Source: Xanthoparmelia taractica (taxonomy: Eukaryota; Ascomycota; Lecanoromycetes; Lecanorales; Parmeliaceae). Taken from it: a DNA stretch of 22,881 bases. How positions within the stretch are numbered: position 1 is the stretch's first letter; every line of letters starts with the position of its first letter. The stretch covers positions 1 through 22,881 of the forward strand of contig JANQBS010000442.1 of the NCBI GenBank assembly GCA_033085395.1. The letters are read 5' to 3'. A program made the position numbers and the translations under genes. This document shows, piece by piece, positions 19,801 through 22,881 of this stretch. The notes below the pieces were generated by a model. The model searched no databases. It was not told the DNA's origin and worked only from the letters and a program-made list of their open reading frames with translations.

Positions 19801-20075
19801 TACGAGTCGGAAAGGTGTGGTATCTATTGAACATAGTCGTTTTCAACTTTTTTTCAACTTTTTTTAAAAAATAATATCTTTTTAATCTATTTATAGAATT
19901 TTATAATTATATAAGCGTTCGCTTAAGCTTTTTACGTATTTTTAGAATATAAAAAATATTACGTAATATATTTATTAAAAACCCAATGGGAGTATGGGAT
20001 ATCTTATACCTTTCGATATAGTATTCGAAAAACTAATCCCATACCATCAAATATATCACACCTTTCCGACCCGTA
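19801..20075 (-). mobile_element. hAT-like MITE (family 1), complete 275 bp copy
   Basis: Full-length copy with inverted termini (TACGAGTCGG on the left carries one G-to-A change) flanked by a perfect 8 bp duplication, ATTATAGT, at 19793-19800 and 20076-20083. Same orientation as the 13144 copy. No coding capacity. Confidence 0.95.
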
Positions 20076-20147
20076 ATTATAGTAACGATAGAAGTTCTTA
20101 TCGGGAACGCGTAGATTATATATAAGAAAAATACTAGTCTATTTCGA

Positions 20148-20257
20148 TGTTAGGTCATATGGGTTCAAATAGATTATGTGCCTTCTATGAAGCGCGGCAC
20201 CCGAACCCATGACCCAATATTTTTAATTCTTTAATACAATTGAAAAGCGCCCTCACA
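20148..20257 (+). repeat. 5' LTR of the miniature element
   Basis: 110 bp, TGTTAGGTCATATGGG to CCTCACA. Compared with the 3' copy it mostly has A where that has G, or T where that has C, consistent with RIP acting after insertion. Confidence 0.9.
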
Positions 20258-20590
20258 ATAGTATCGCGCTTCGGTTCGGGTCCAGTTCGAGTATCGTAGG
20301 GTACTCTCGGCTATACTCGGATTAGGAACTTCGTAGAGCTGCTAATTATTTTCGGGTAGAAGCGTCGATCCGCAAAAGCGTGAGTTCGATCTCGGCTTTA
20401 ATTAAAACTTCTAAACGAGTTGACCCCGAGTTAGAGGATTTGATGTAATCTAACGAGGGTAACTCGAGGATTCAATCCCTAGGGCCCTGATAGCCCTCCA
20501 GGGGTCGTCTCGGAACTGCTAAGGATTCCAGGATCGTCGCCCTTCGGGGTCTAGGGTTGCTAACGCTTGAGGCGCCGGGGACGTCGCCCT

Positions 20591-20605
20591 AGAAAGGGGG
20601 GTAGT
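20591..20605 (+). promoter_or_regulatory. polypurine tract of the miniature element
   Basis: AGAAAGGGGGGTAGT directly precedes the 3' LTR. Such tracts prime plus-strand DNA synthesis in LTR elements. The last four bases (TAGT) are not purely purine, so the match is good but not perfect. Confidence 0.6.
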
Positions 20606-20715
20606 TGTTAGGCCATATGGGTTCAAATAGGGTGTGTGCCTTCTATGAAGCGCGGCACCCGAACCTATGACCCAATATTTTTGATTCTTTGATACAATTG
20701 AAAAGCGCCCTCACA
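20606..20715 (+). repeat. 3' LTR of the miniature element
   Basis: 110 bp copy of 20148-20257, TGTTAGGCCATATGGG to CCTCACA, followed by TTCGA. Confidence 0.9.
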
Positions 20716-20720
20716 TTCGA

Positions 20721-22685
20721 CGCGTCGATTAATAAGAAATAAATTAATTAATTAATATCGCGTAAAGAAAGCGATTAAGAAAGTAGAACGAGATAGCTAT
20801 AACTCTAGTAATTTAAGTCTATTTATATAGTTAATAAATAGAATTTAGATAACGCGTTTAAAAGCTCTATAAGAGATTATTAGAGATAAATCGTTAATAC
20901 TAAGACTAAAGATCTCGTGAATATCGATATCTCTTCTTTTACGAGCTTAAGTCTTATTATATAATTATTAATTAAAAGCGAAAAGAAGAAATAACGATAT
21001 AAATATTCTTTAATCTTTAATACGAGTATATTTTAATAGAATATTCTCTAAGAACTAAAATAGATTAGATCGCGTCTAGCTATATATTGAGAAAATCGCT
21101 TATAATAATTGTTCAATTAATAACTATTACGCGTCGACGACGTGAATCGAAGTGAATCTCTATCGATAAACGTATTAGTCTACTAGCTATCGAATAGAAT
21201 ACTGTTAAGTTCTGTAAACTATTAAGTATAAGAATATTATTAAGATCGATTTCTATATCTTCTAGAAGTTTAAATCTCTCTTCGTAATTAATAATTAAAA
21301 GTAATAAATAAATTTCGAAATAGATATAGTTAAATACTTAATATAGTAATTCTTAATTAGTAGAATAAAAATACTATAGTATTATCGCTAATTAGAATAG
21401 TACTAAAGTAGTTTCTACGAGATATAATCGATCTAAATAAGAAAGATTTCTAAGAATAACGCGAAGTAGATAGATCTTATAGAGTGTAATACGTAATAAT
21501 AATTACTATTAATCTTAAGATTAAATAAGACTATCTACGTAGCTCGAGAGAATAATATACGTATATCGATATATTAAGAGTTAGACGATAATATCTATTC
21601 TAAAAAATAATCTACGACGAATTAGAGAGTAATTTAAAGTAATATCGTATATCTAGATCTATCTAGAAGATATACTTAAGAAGTAAATAATAATCGACTT
21701 AGACGATAATTAACTTTATTTATTAATTACGTGAAATTCTAAGATCTAAAGAAAGAGTCTAAGTTGAGAAAAGAAAAAAGAAAAAAAAAGCGAATATAAT
21801 TTCGAAAGTTATAGAGAGTAAACTAAGGAAAGAACTTATAAGAGTAGGATTTCGATCTCTTAGATTAGTTACTAACACGTTAACTCTTTACTCTTTACAC
21901 TAAGAAGACGAGGAGAATATTAGAATCAAGCTCTATATATATTTATAATATATATAATCCTAGCTCGTTATTAATAATAGAGTAAAATTCTTCTAGTCTT
22001 GTTTTAATAACGAAGACGCTTAATTATTCTAAAGAATATATTCTTCTCGAAGACTTTAATCTTTATTATTCTAATTAAAATAATTTAAATAAATACTTAT
22101 ATTATTATAAGATCGATTAATTTATAATCGCGACGCTAAATAGAAATATAAAGCTTATATTATTTAATAAAGTAGTAACGTGAAGAATAAGAAGAATAAA
22201 GAGTATTATTAACTTAATCTTTACTATTTTCGAAGTTAAGAAAATTATCTTAATATATTAGATTTATTTAGACTTATAATATAGCTTTAATTATTTATTT
22301 ATCTATATAAAGTTAAAGCTAGCGATTAAAGAGTTAATATTAATATAAAAAAGAGTATAAAAGATAGCGAAGATTAAGAATATTAAATATAAAGCGTAAA
22401 TACTTAATTCGTCTCTATTATTAATCTTTTTAATAATTAAGAACTAAATTAATAATTATTTAAGATCTCTATTTTAAGAACTTTACGAGATAATAAAATT
22501 TATAATTCTATAAATTAAATTATTAAAGATAGTTCAATTCTACTAGAATAGAAAATATAATAAGATTATAAGAGATATTAAAGTTCTAATTAAACGATAT
22601 TAGAATAATTAAAATGTTACGAAAACGCTTGGTAATAACACTTGTATTTAGATATTAACACTTAGCTTAGTTAGAATACATTATC
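20721..22685. other. unrecognised RIPped repeat sequence
   Basis: About 2 kb of very AT-rich DNA with RIP-like composition and no open frame of useful length. I checked both strands for RT, integrase and transposase motifs and recognised none. A possible tRNA-like segment lies at 21838-21906 (see findings). Because RIP acts on duplicated sequence, this is probably an old transposon. Confidence 0.5.
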
Positions 22686-22881
22686 TACGGGTCGGAAAGG
22701 TGTGGTATATTTGATAGTATGGGACCAGTTTTTCGAATATCATATCGAAAGGTATAAGATATTCTATACTCCCATTGGGTTTTTAATAAATATATTACGT
22801 AATATTTTTCATATTCTAAAAATACGTAAAAAGCTTAAGCGAACGCTTATATAATTATAAAATTCTATAAATAGATTAAAA
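22686..22881 (+). mobile_element. hAT-like MITE (family 1), left 196 bp, cut by the window end
   Basis: Starts TACGGGTCGGAAAGGTGTGG with left flank ACATTATC. It follows the 9486 copy closely until the window ends inside the element, about 80 bp short of its right end. Confidence 0.9.

Larger units (their letters stand above)
20148..20715 (+). mobile_element. miniature LTR retrotransposon (TRIM-like), 568 bp
   Basis: Two 110 bp direct repeats that begin TGTTAGG and end CTCACA (20148-20257 and 20606-20715) enclose 348 bp without coding sequence. The whole is flanked by a perfect 5 bp duplication, TTCGA, at 20143-20147 and 20716-20720. TG...CA ends, a 5 bp duplication and a purine-rich tract before the 3' repeat are the hallmarks of LTR elements, and the size matches terminal-repeat retrotransposons in miniature. 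It is far more GC-rich than its surroundings. A primer-binding site next to the 5' repeat is not clear. Strand is inferred from the purine tract. Confidence 0.85.

Noticed and set aside
1..22881. A previously undescribed multi-gene system (defence, metabolic or similar)
   Set aside because: Every recognisable coding region except the G-patch gene is a decayed transposon gene, and no operon-like or cluster-like gene set exists.

Overview
The window is a transposon graveyard from the nuclear genome of a filamentous ascomycete (Pezizomycotina). Three things suggest this. The elements are of fungal types: Ty3/gypsy with chromodomain, Fot1/pogo, hAT with a BED finger, and TIR-only and LTR-only miniature elements. 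The one host-like gene resembles fungal TMA23. Most of the sequence carries the footprint of repeat-induced point mutation (RIP): extreme AT richness, few CA/TG dinucleotides, many TAA/TAG codons inside recognisable reading frames, and catalytic Asp codons changed to Asn. The exact species cannot be told from the sequence.

Layout, left to right. 1-77 is the end of a short hAT-like MITE. 78 to about 5260 is a heavily RIPped Ty3/gypsy element on the minus strand (reverse transcriptase, RNase H and integrase readable; called A here). About 5265-5546 is a less mutated flank. From 5549 to 18374 lies a Fot1/pogo-type DNA transposon on the minus strand, with 68-69 bp inverted termini and TA at both outer edges. 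It has been blown open by nested insertions. Inside it sits a hAT transposon (about 5766-16115, minus strand; the transposase N-terminal half is readable at 13420-14799). Inside that is a second Ty3/gypsy element (B, plus strand, gag to chromodomain, about 7100-13143). B is itself split by a 275 bp MITE at 9486-9760 that has a perfect 8 bp target duplication. A second MITE copy at 13144-13419 joins B's truncated chromodomain to the truncated hAT transposase. A 1.08 kb relative with the same termini (14966-16043) is inserted in the hAT end.

Right of the pogo element, 18430-19560 is a GC-normal island carrying a G-patch protein gene resembling TMA23 (minus strand), with an in-frame stop before a further open stretch. 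Next come microsatellites, a MITE with a perfect 8 bp duplication (19801-20075), a 568 bp LTR-only miniature retrotransposon (20148-20715, 110 bp LTRs, 5 bp duplication), about 2 kb of unrecognised RIPped sequence, and a MITE copy running off the right end.

None of the transposon genes is intact, so nothing here except the G-patch gene is likely to be expressed as a functional protein. The window is best read as a stratigraphy: pogo, then hAT, then gypsy B, then MITEs, with RIP acting throughout but unevenly. I found no new multi-gene system. The most informative structures are the MITE-bounded junction with mismatched flanks, the MITE families that share termini, and the miniature LTR element.
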